Positions 54,915 through 62,600 of a DNA stretch of 64,000 nucleotides are shown here, one piece after another. A program made the translations under genes and the position numbers. Every line of letters begins with the position of its first letter. Positions within the stretch are counted from its first letter, which is position 1. Origin of the DNA: Conexibacter woesei DSM 14684 (GTDB lineage: Bacteria > Actinomycetota > Thermoleophilia > Solirubrobacterales > Solirubrobacteraceae). The stretch covers positions 496,001 through 560,000 of the forward strand of contig NC_013739.1 of NCBI RefSeq assembly GCF_000025265.1, written 5' to 3'. Below the pieces are notes generated by a model that was not told the DNA's origin, made no database searches, and was given only the letters and a program-made list of their open reading frames with translations.

Positions 54915-56027
54915 ATGGAACAGTTGAGCGATCCTCCCGCCGACGGCAGCGTCCACCGCGTCGCCGTGGTCGGGCTCGGCAAGCTGGGGCAGCTGCACGT
55001 CGAGCGCCTCCTGCGCCGGCGCGACACGCAGCTCGTCGGCGCCGTCGACGCCGACCCGGCGAAGGCCGGGCGGCGGCTCGACGACGTGATCGGCCGCGAG
55101 ACCGGGCTCGACCTGGAGGTGTCGGATTCGCTGGAGAGCATCCGTGACGCCGACATCGCGCTCGTGGCCACGACGTCGCGGCTGTCGGACGTGGCCCCCG
55201 TCCTGGAGCAGCTCGCGTCGCTCGGGCTGGACGCGATCACGATCTGCGAGGAGGCCGTCTATCCCTGGCGGCAGTTCCCCGCGATGAGCGAGCGGCTCGA
55301 CGCGGTGGCACGCGAGAACGGCGTCTCGATCCTCGGGTGCGGCAGCAACCCGGGCTTCCTGATGGACGTGCTTCCGCTCGTCTGCACGCTCGGCCTCGAG
55401 CGTGTCGAGAAGGTGACGATCCACCGGTCCCTCGACATGCGTCCCCACCGGGCCGAGCGGCTGATGCGCTTCGGGCTCGGCTGCACGCTCGAGGAGTTCG
55501 GCGCGATCGACCCGGCCACGCTCGTGGGCCACGTCGGCTTCACGCAGTCGATGCACTGCCTCGCCGACGTCCTCGGCTGGGCGCTCGACGAGACCCATGA
55601 GGCCGGCGTGCGCCCGGCGGTGCTCGCGGCCGAGGAGCGACACGGCGCGTTCGTGACGGTCAGACCGGGAACAGTGGCGGTGATCGAGCACTGCGCATGG
55701 GCGCGGATCGGCGACGAGAAGGTGATCGACATCGCGATGTACTTCGGGTTCCACGACGCCGGCGACAAGGTCGGGCACGGCGACACGTACGAGATCACGG
55801 CGACCGACCAGTCGGTGTCGCTGCGCGTCGAGCCCTCGTGGGGCCCGTTCGCGACGACGCCGTCGACGGTCGTGAACCTGCTCCCCTCGGTGCGGTCCGG
55901 CGAGCCGGGGCTGCTGTCGGTGGTCGACTTCCCGGTCCGGCGCCTCGCGGCGCGGGGCGGCGACGTGATCGACAGGGGCCCGCTGCGCGCCGAGAACCAC
56001 CTGGCCTCGCTCGCCGGGCAGGCGTGA
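54915..56027 (+). CDS. DapB-like NAD(P)-dependent dehydrogenase
   Basis: A 370-residue protein: Rossmann fold HRVAVVGLGKLGQLHVERLL (15-34), then SNPGFLMDVLPL and HCLADVLGWALDE as in dihydrodipicolinate-reductase-like enzymes including 2,4-diaminopentanoate dehydrogenase, which acts on an amine carbon. The true substrate is unknown; in this locus an amino or amide compound brought in by the transporter fits. The ATG at 54915 follows AAAGG. The amidase starts over its stop codon. Confidence 0.85.
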   Translation: MEQLSDPPADGSVHRVAVVGLGKLGQLHVERLLRRRDTQLVGAVDADPAKAGRRLDDVIGRETGLDLEVSDSLESIRDADIALVATTSRLSDVAPVLEQLASLGLDAITICEEAVYPWRQFPAMSERLDAVARENGVSILGCGSNPGFLMDVLPLVCTLGLERVEKVTIHRSLDMRPHRAERLMRFGLGCTLEEFGAIDPATLVGHVGFTQSMHCLADVLGWALDETHEAGVRPAVLAAEERHGAFVTVRPGTVAVIEHCAWARIGDEKVIDIAMYFGFHDAGDKVGHGDTYEITATDQSVSLRVEPSWGPFATTPSTVVNLLPSVRSGEPGLLSVVDFPVRRLAARGGDVIDRGPLRAENHLASLAGQA

Positions 56028-57499
56028 CGGCGCCGGTGGACGTGGCGCGGCTGGCCGCGCGGTTGGGGCTCGGGCTCGCCGAGGACGACGCCGCGCAGCT
56101 CGTGGACCTGCTCGGCGAGCTGCTGTCGCCCCTGCGGTACGACGCCACGCCCACCCCGCCCGTGCGCCGCACGACGGCCGCCGCGCCGGCAGGCGATCCG
56201 TACAACGCCGTCGTGCGCTGGTGCGAGGCGGCCCCGAGCGCGGACGGTGCGCTCAGCGGCGTGCGGCTCTCCGTCAAGGACTCCGTCTCGGTGGCGGGCG
56301 TCCCGCTGACATGTGGCTCGGCCCTTCTCCAAGGCTACGTGCCGGAGCGCGACAGCGCCGTCACGGAGCGCATCCTGCGCGCGGGCGGGACGATCGTCGC
56401 GATCACGAACATGGACGACCTCGCGGCCAGCGCCGACGGGTCGACGAGCGTCTACGGGCCGACGCTGAACCCGTTCGACCCGGCGCGCTTGGCCGGCGGG
56501 TCATCGGGCGGCGCCGCCGCGAGCCTCTTCCTCGGCGGCGTGGACGCCGCGATCGGGACCGACCAAGGCGGCTCGGCGCGGGTGCCGGCCTCGTGGTGCG
56601 GCGTCGTCGGCCTCAAGCCGACGCGCGGCCTGATCCCCTACGACGGCATCGTCGGGACCGATCGGCTGCTCGATCACGTCGGGATCCTCGGACGCGACCT
56701 CAGCACCGTGTCCCGCGTCCTCGCGGCGACGGCGGGACCGCGACCCGCGGCCGTGTCGACGCCCGTCGGTGACGTGCGGCTCGGCCTCCTGCGCGAGAGC
56801 CTGAGCCCCGGGCTCGGCGTCGAGCCCGCGGTCGTCGCGGCGATCGAGCAGCTCGTCGCACGGCTGCAGCAGGCCGGAGCACGGGTCGAGCACGTGTCCG
56901 TCCCCGTGCACCTGCAGACCGCCGAGGTCGAGGCGGCGCTGTCGGTCGAGGGCATGCGGGCGCTCCTGTCCGGTGGCGGCAACGCGCCCGGCTGGCAGTC
57001 CCGCTCCTGGCCCACGCTGGCGAGCGCCCTCGAAGCCGGCATCGGCGCGCGGGCGGCGCGGCTCTCCCCGCACGTGAAGACCGCGGCGCTGATGGGTGCC
57101 GTACTGGAGGAGCGCTTCCGCGGCGAGCACTACGCGCACGCCCGCCGCCGCTGCGCCGGGATCGCCGAGGACTACGACCGGGCGCTGCGCGACGTCGACG
57201 CCCTGCTCCTGCCGGCGACGCCGACGACCGCGCAGCCGCACTCGGCGGGCGGCTCGCTCGAGGACGTCGTCCTGCGCGGATGGGCTCCGATGGCGAACAC
57301 CGCGCAGTTCAACGTCTCGGGGCACCCGGCGATCAGCCTCCCGCTGTGCGAGGTCGCCGGTCTGCCGCTCGGCGCGATGCTCGTCGGCAGGCGCGACGAG
57401 GACGAGCGGCTGCTCGCGATCGCGAGCTCCATCGAGCAGACGCTAGGCTGGAGTCCGGCGCCGCCCGACCACGGTCGCATGGAGGGACGCAATGCCTGA
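56024..57499 (+). CDS. Amidase (amidase-signature family)
   Basis: A 491-residue enzyme with the Ser-cisSer-Lys triad at the family's exact spacing: Lys85 (RLSVKDSV), Ser160 (LAGGSSGG) and Ser184 (DQGGSARVPA). It hydrolyses a carbon-nitrogen amide bond; it is not a GatA subunit, since no gatB or gatC is nearby. The GTG start overlaps the DapB-like stop by four bases, and its 3' end overlaps the PucR gene by eight. It is the amide-cleaving step of this locus. Confidence 0.92.
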   Translation: MTAPVDVARLAARLGLGLAEDDAAQLVDLLGELLSPLRYDATPTPPVRRTTAAAPAGDPYNAVVRWCEAAPSADGALSGVRLSVKDSVSVAGVPLTCGSALLQGYVPERDSAVTERILRAGGTIVAITNMDDLAASADGSTSVYGPTLNPFDPARLAGGSSGGAAASLFLGGVDAAIGTDQGGSARVPASWCGVVGLKPTRGLIPYDGIVGTDRLLDHVGILGRDLSTVSRVLAATAGPRPAAVSTPVGDVRLGLLRESLSPGLGVEPAVVAAIEQLVARLQQAGARVEHVSVPVHLQTAEVEAALSVEGMRALLSGGGNAPGWQSRSWPTLASALEAGIGARAARLSPHVKTAALMGAVLEERFRGEHYAHARRRCAGIAEDYDRALRDVDALLLPATPTTAQPHSAGGSLEDVVLRGWAPMANTAQFNVSGHPAISLPLCEVAGLPLGAMLVGRRDEDERLLAIASSIEQTLGWSPAPPDHGRMEGRNA

Positions 57500-59030
57500 T
57501 CTGCACAGCCGCGGTGGAATCCGCGTACGCGATCTGCTCGATACCGCGCATCTCAAGTTCGAGCTGATCGCCGGCGAGAGCGGACTCGACCGCGTCGTCG
57601 AGTGGACCCACGTGTCCGATCTGGAGGAGCCGTGGATCTGGCTCGACGGCGGTGAGCTGCTGCTCGTCAACGGGCTCGCGATCCCGCCCGACGCGAAAGG
57701 CCAGATGGCCTTCATCTCAGGCCTGGCCTCAAAACGCACCGCGGGTCTCGCGATCGGCGTCCGGGCACCGACCCTGAGGCGCGAGGCGATCGCGCTCGCC
57801 GACGAGCTCGACTTCCCGCTGCTGCGGATACCGAACTCGATCTCGTTCCTCTCGATCACCCGGCTCGTCGCCGACCACAACCAGGACCGCGCGCAGCGGC
57901 GGATGGCGACGCACATCCGGCTGTTCGACACGCTCGGCCGCGGATTCGAGCCGGCCAACATCCCGGGGCTCGTCGAGCGCTTGGAGAACATCAGCGGCTA
58001 CCGCCTGTTCATCACCACGCCCCAGGGCCACCCGCTGCTCCCCGGCATAGGGGAGGAGCCGCCCGCGGCGGTCGTCGAGTCACTGGCGCTGTTCCGCGAG
58101 GATCCCGACCGCCGCAGCCGCTCGCTCCCCGGCTGGTGCATCGTCCCGATCCCGCTCGACGCCCGCACCGCCGGCTTCGTGCTCGCGCTCGAGCAGCCCG
58201 ACCGCGAGCAGGCCGGGCTGGTCGCCGTACGCCACATCGCGACGATCGCGGCGCTGCTCGCGTCCAACCTCTACCGCGAGCGCGAGCTCGACCGGCGTCG
58301 CGGCGCCGAGCTGCTCGGGCGGCTGCTCGCCGGCTCGCTCCCGCTCGAGGAGGTCGGCGACCAGCTGCGGCAGCGGGGACTGGAGACCGGTCCGCTCGCG
58401 ATGGTGAAGCTGCGCGGCGCGCACGAGGCGATCGACGAGGCCGACCACCGCGCCTGCGACCTGGGGATTCCCCACCTGCTGCTCAGCGAGGCGCACGACG
58501 CCTACCTCGTGATGGAGGACGCCCGCGAGACGCTCCTCGGCATCATCGGCGACCTCGACCTGGTGGGCGGGTCGAGCTCGTCGTTCGCGCCCGGCTCACC
58601 CTGGGTGCTCGCCCGCGCCGAGGCCGACCAGGCGCTCGAGCGCGCGCTCCGCAAGCCCCGCGCGGCCGGCTCGGTGCTCCAGTACTCCGCCGCGGACTCG
58701 CCGCTGGAGTGGCTCCCGAGTGACCCGGTCGTGCTGCGGGCGCTGAGCGACGAGGTGCTGCGGCCGCTGCGGGACTACGACCGTGAGCACAACGGCTCGC
58801 TGCTGGAGTCGCTGCGCGTCTACTTCGAGCAGGAGCGCCGCCTGAGCGTCGCCTCCGACGTGCTGTTCGTGCACAAGCACACGCTCGCCTACCGCCTCAA
58901 GCGGATCGAGGCGATCACCGGGCGCAATCTCAACGAGATGGACGACCTGTGCGTGCTCTACCTGGCGCTGAAGGCGTCCGAGGCATCCCCCCGGCGGGCG
59001 GCCGGCGAAGGGTCGCGCTCCGGCACCTGA
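57492..59030 (+). CDS. PucR-family transcriptional regulator
   Basis: A 512-residue regulator: N-terminal PucR domain (VRDLLDTAHLKFELIAGESGLDRVVEWTHVSDLEEPWIWLDGGELLLVNG), a variable middle region and C-terminal helix-turn-helix (LLESLRVYFEQERRLSVASDVLFVHKHTLAYRLKRIEAITGRNL). It is embedded inside the catabolic operon and overlaps the amidase gene by eight bases, so its level rises with the operon. It is the second PucR in the window, again beside amide hydrolysis genes. Confidence 0.92.
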   Translation: MPDLHSRGGIRVRDLLDTAHLKFELIAGESGLDRVVEWTHVSDLEEPWIWLDGGELLLVNGLAIPPDAKGQMAFISGLASKRTAGLAIGVRAPTLRREAIALADELDFPLLRIPNSISFLSITRLVADHNQDRAQRRMATHIRLFDTLGRGFEPANIPGLVERLENISGYRLFITTPQGHPLLPGIGEEPPAAVVESLALFREDPDRRSRSLPGWCIVPIPLDARTAGFVLALEQPDREQAGLVAVRHIATIAALLASNLYRERELDRRRGAELLGRLLAGSLPLEEVGDQLRQRGLETGPLAMVKLRGAHEAIDEADHRACDLGIPHLLLSEAHDAYLVMEDARETLLGIIGDLDLVGGSSSSFAPGSPWVLARAEADQALERALRKPRAAGSVLQYSAADSPLEWLPSDPVVLRALSDEVLRPLRDYDREHNGSLLESLRVYFEQERRLSVASDVLFVHKHTLAYRLKRIEAITGRNLNEMDDLCVLYLALKASEASPRRAAGEGSRSGT

Positions 59031-59068
59031 GGTCGCGTGCCCATGGCCGCCGTCCGGTTTGGGACTGC

Positions 59069-59081
59069 CCACAATTGACCC
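59069..59081. promoter_or_regulatory. Second copy of the CCACAATyGrCCC motif
   Basis: CCACAATTGACCC lies 38-50 bases before the LLM oxidoreductase start and matches CCACAATCGGCCC (51630-51642) at 11 of 13 positions. It suggests an internal, co-regulated promoter. Confidence 0.4.
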
Positions 59082-59118
59082 TCACTCGCCGGCTCTCGAC
59101 ACTTGGCTGGTGATCACG

Positions 59119-60150
59119 GTGAATGACGAGAGACACCCCGCGCTCGGCGTCTGGACCGACGTCCGGCCTGAGCCTGGAGCGCGCGACGGGCAGCGCCGCT
59201 ACGGCGAGCTGCTCGACGAGGCCCGCCTCGCGGACGCACTCGGGTTCCGCACGTTCTGCACGACCGAGCAGCACGGCGTGGACGACGGCTACCTGCCCGC
59301 GCAGCTGACGCTGATCGCCGGGCTCGGGACGGCCACGACGCGCATCCGCTTTTTGACGAACGCGCTGCTCGTGCTGCTGCACCAGCGGCGGCACGTCGTC
59401 GAGCAGGCGATCGTCGCGGACCTGATGACGGGCGGACGCCTCTCGCTCGGGGTCGCCGCCGGCGGCTACGCGCGCGAGTTCGAGCTGTTCGGCGTCGACA
59501 TGAGCAGGCGCGGGAAGCTGATGGAGGAGGCGATCCCGCACCTCCGCATGGGGCTCTCCGAGGGCGTGCTGCCCGACGGCCCGGACGGGTCGACGGTGCC
59601 CGTGCTCCCGCGCCCGGCGCAGGACCGGGTCCCGATCTACCTCGGCGGCCACGCGCCGCCGGTGCTCGACCGGGCCGCGCGCCTGACCGACGGCGTCATC
59701 CCGGTCGACTTCTTCTCGCCCGACGAGGCGTTCCCCGAGCTCTGGCGGACGGGGCTGGAGCCGGCGATGACGCGGCACGGCCGCTCGCTGGAGGACTTCC
59801 GGCTCACCTTCTGCGTCCCGCTCTGGGCCGCCGAGGACCCCGAGCGCGAGTGGAACCTCTTCTACCGCAAGGCGCTGGAATACCAGTTCGGCAAGTACAC
59901 CGAGTGGGCCGGCGACCCGGCGAAGGTCGGCGTCGACAACGACGCGGACACGGCGGCGTGGAGATGGCAGTCGATGCTGATCGACACGCCCGAGCGGATC
60001 GCCGAGCGGCTGCTGGCGATCCGCAAGCTGGCGCCGTTCCACGAGCTCGTCTTCTGGTACCGCATCCCCCACATCGGGCACGAGCGGGCGCTCGCGCACC
60101 TCGAGCTGGTGGCCAAGCGGGTCATGCCGCTGCTGTCCGCGGCGTCATGA
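59119..60150 (+). CDS. LLM-class (luciferase-like) flavin-dependent oxidoreductase
   Basis: About 343 residues of the bacterial luciferase-like TIM barrel: LADALGFRTFCTTEQHG, FLTNALLVLLHQRRHVVEQAIVADLMTGGRLSLGVAAGGYAREFELFGVD and VPIYLGGHAPPVLDRAARLTDG. These enzymes use FMN or F420 for oxygenation or hydride transfer. The start is uncertain: GTG 59119 gives MNDERHPALGVW, and GTG 59110 or TTG 59059 are alternatives. Its stop overlaps the ATPase start. Confidence 0.9.
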   Translation: MNDERHPALGVWTDVRPEPGARDGQRRYGELLDEARLADALGFRTFCTTEQHGVDDGYLPAQLTLIAGLGTATTRIRFLTNALLVLLHQRRHVVEQAIVADLMTGGRLSLGVAAGGYAREFELFGVDMSRRGKLMEEAIPHLRMGLSEGVLPDGPDGSTVPVLPRPAQDRVPIYLGGHAPPVLDRAARLTDGVIPVDFFSPDEAFPELWRTGLEPAMTRHGRSLEDFRLTFCVPLWAAEDPEREWNLFYRKALEYQFGKYTEWAGDPAKVGVDNDADTAAWRWQSMLIDTPERIAERLLAIRKLAPFHELVFWYRIPHIGHERALAHLELVAKRVMPLLSAAS

Positions 60151-61676
60151 CCGACTCCGGCGGCGCAACGCCGCGCGTGGAGATGCGCGGCATCGTCAAG
60201 CGCTTCGGCCAGTTCGAGGCTCTGAGCGGCGTCGACCTCGCCCTGCGCGCCGGGGAGGTCCACGCGCTGCTCGGGGAGAACGGCGCCGGCAAGACGACGC
60301 TGATGAAGGTTCTCGGCGGGCTGCACGAGCCCGACGAAGGCGAGATCGTCGTCGCGGGGGAGCCGGTGAAGCTTCGCTCCGCCCGCCGCGCCGCGCAGTA
60401 CGGGATCGGGATGGTGCATCAGCACTTCTGCCTCGTGAAGCGGTTCACGGTTGCCGCGAACCTGCAGATCGGCGCCGCGCGCGCGTCGCGGGTGTCCGAC
60501 TCGGTCTCCAACGCGGTCGAGCTCGGCGAGCGCTACGGCATGAAGCTCGACCCGGCCGCGCGGATCGCGGACCTCTCCGTCGGCGAGCAGCAGGCCGTCG
60601 AGATCCTCCGCGCCCTCGGCCGCGGGGCGGAGATCCTGATCCTCGACGAGCCGACGGCGGTCCTCACGCCCCAGGAGTCCGAGCGGCTCTTCACGATGCT
60701 GCGGGAGTTCGCCGACGCCGGCAAGGCGGTCGTCCTGATCTCGCACAAGCTGCGCGAGGTGACCGGCCACGCCGACCGGGTCACGATCATGCGCCGCGGC
60801 GCCGTCGTCGCACGGAGGCTGGCAGGCGAGTGCGCGGAGCGCGAGCTGGCGCAGCTGATGATCGGCACGGGCATCGAGGACCTGCCGTTGCAGACGGGCT
60901 CTCCGTTCAAGGCCGGCTCCTCCGAGCCCCAGCTTGCCTGTGCGGGCCTGTCGGTGACGCATGCCGACGGCCGGCTCGCGCTGGACGATCTGTCGCTGCG
61001 GATCGGCTCCGGCGAGATCGTCGGGGTGGCCGGGGTCGCCGGCAACGGGCAGCGGGAGCTGGCCGAGGCGCTCACCGGGCTGCGGCCGGCGGCGGCCGGA
61101 ACGATCCATGCCGGCGATCGCGACCTGTCCGGCGGCGGGCCGCTCGACTTCATCGGCGCCGGCGTCGGCCACGTGCCCGAGGACCGCAACCGCACCGCGG
61201 TCGCCCCGGGCGCCCCGATCTGGCGCAACGCGGTCCTGAAGCGCTACCGGACGAGACCGGTCGCCCGCGGGTGGCGGGTCGACAGCTCGGCCGCGCAGAA
61301 GTTCGCCGAGCAGCTCTGCGACGTCGCGCAGCTGTCGACGCGGGACGTGCACCGTCGGATCCGCAACCTCTCGGGCGGCAACGCGCAGCGGCTCGTGCTG
61401 CGACGGGAGATCGACTGCTCGTCGCGGGCCCTGATCGCCGCGTATCCGGCGCGCGGGCTCGACGTCGGCGCGGCGCACCAGGTGAAGAAGGCGATGCTCG
61501 AGGCGCGCGAGGCCGGCATCGGCATCCTGCTGATCTCCGAGGACCTCGACGAGATCCTCGAGCTCTCCGACCGGATAGTTGTGCTCTATGAGGGGAGAAT
61601 CGTGAGCGAGTTCACACGCGAGAACGTGGATCGCGACCAGCTCGGTCTGAGCATGGGCGGAGCGGCCGTCAGATGA
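60147..61676 (+). CDS. BMP-type ABC transporter ATP-binding protein (two ABC domains)
   Basis: A 509-residue tandem ATPase. Domain 1 is complete: Walker A LLGENGAGKTTLMK, signature LSVGEQQAVE, Walker B LILDEPTAVL. Domain 2 is the usual degenerate partner: GVAGNGQREL replaces Walker A, with signature LSGGNAQR and AAYPARGLDVGA replacing the Walker B acidic stretch. It energises the two permeases at 52808-54879 despite the intervening genes. Four-base overlaps join it to the LLM and dehalogenase-type genes. Confidence 0.93.
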   Translation: MTDSGGATPRVEMRGIVKRFGQFEALSGVDLALRAGEVHALLGENGAGKTTLMKVLGGLHEPDEGEIVVAGEPVKLRSARRAAQYGIGMVHQHFCLVKRFTVAANLQIGAARASRVSDSVSNAVELGERYGMKLDPAARIADLSVGEQQAVEILRALGRGAEILILDEPTAVLTPQESERLFTMLREFADAGKAVVLISHKLREVTGHADRVTIMRRGAVVARRLAGECAERELAQLMIGTGIEDLPLQTGSPFKAGSSEPQLACAGLSVTHADGRLALDDLSLRIGSGEIVGVAGVAGNGQRELAEALTGLRPAAAGTIHAGDRDLSGGGPLDFIGAGVGHVPEDRNRTAVAPGAPIWRNAVLKRYRTRPVARGWRVDSSAAQKFAEQLCDVAQLSTRDVHRRIRNLSGGNAQRLVLRREIDCSSRALIAAYPARGLDVGAAHQVKKAMLEAREAGIGILLISEDLDEILELSDRIVVLYEGRIVSEFTRENVDRDQLGLSMGGAAVR

Positions 61677-62569
61677 CGCCCGCCACCTGGAAGGACCGCA
61701 AGCGCAAGGTCCGCGTCGACGGGCTGAACATGGCGCTGGTGGAGGCGGGAGCGGGCGAGGTGACCTTCGTCCTGCTCCACGGCAACCCGACGTCGTCGTT
61801 CCTCTGGCGCGAGGTGATCCCGCGCCTGGAGCCGCTCGGCCGCGTCGTGGCGCCGGACCTCGTCGGCATGGGCGACTCCGACAAGCTGCCCGACTCGGGG
61901 CCGGGCTCGTACACGCTCGTCGAGCACCGCCGGTATCTCGACGGCCTGCTCGACGCGGTCGTCCCGGACGGCGACGTCGTTCTCGTCATCCACGACTGGG
62001 GCTCGGCGCTCGGGTTCGACTGGGCGCGCCGGCACCCGGATCGCGTCGCCGGCATCGCGTACATGGAGGCGATCGTCCGGCCGCTCGCCTGGGACGAGTG
62101 GCCGCGCGGCGTCGAGACCTTCAGACGGATGCGCGGCGAGGAGGGCGAGCGCTGGATGCTCGACGACAACATGTTCGTCGAGCAGCGCCTCCCCGCCGCG
62201 GTGCTGCGCGACCTGACCGACGACGAGCTGCGCGAGTACCGCCGGCCGTTCGCCGAGCCGGGCGAGGGCCGGCGCCCGACGTTGACGTGGGGCCGCGAGA
62301 TCCCGCTCGGCGGAGAGCCGGCGGACGTCGCCGAGATCGCCCAGCGATACGCCGACTGGCTGAGCGCCGCGCCGCTGCCCAAGCTCTTCGTCAACGCCGA
62401 GCCGGGCGGCATCTTGATCGGCACGCAGCGCGAGTTCTGCCGCACCTGGCCCAACCAGTCCGAGGTCACAGTTCCCGGGATCCACTACATCCAGGAGGAC
62501 TCCGGCGCCGAGATCGGCGCGGCGATCGCGGACTGGTGGGAGCGCGTGCGCGCACAGCGCTCCGCGTAG
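61673..62569 (+). CDS. Haloalkane dehalogenase-type alpha/beta hydrolase
   Basis: A 298-residue protein that aligns with LinB/DhaA-type haloalkane dehalogenases: halide-binding Asn38 (HGNPTSSFLWR), nucleophile Asp108 and Trp109 (VIHDWGSALGFDWA), Glu132 (AYMEAI) and His271 (IHYIQEDS). The numbering almost equals LinB. Such enzymes turn haloalkanes into alcohols and halide. Its place in an operon with an amidase and an aldehyde dehydrogenase suggests a halogenated or similarly activated side chain in the imported compound; other alkyl substrates remain possible. Confidence 0.92.
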   Translation: MTPATWKDRKRKVRVDGLNMALVEAGAGEVTFVLLHGNPTSSFLWREVIPRLEPLGRVVAPDLVGMGDSDKLPDSGPGSYTLVEHRRYLDGLLDAVVPDGDVVLVIHDWGSALGFDWARRHPDRVAGIAYMEAIVRPLAWDEWPRGVETFRRMRGEEGERWMLDDNMFVEQRLPAAVLRDLTDDELREYRRPFAEPGEGRRPTLTWGREIPLGGEPADVAEIAQRYADWLSAAPLPKLFVNAEPGGILIGTQREFCRTWPNQSEVTVPGIHYIQEDSGAEIGAAIADWWERVRAQRSA

Positions 62570-62600
62570 CCGCGAACACGACCCACGATCGGGAGCATCA

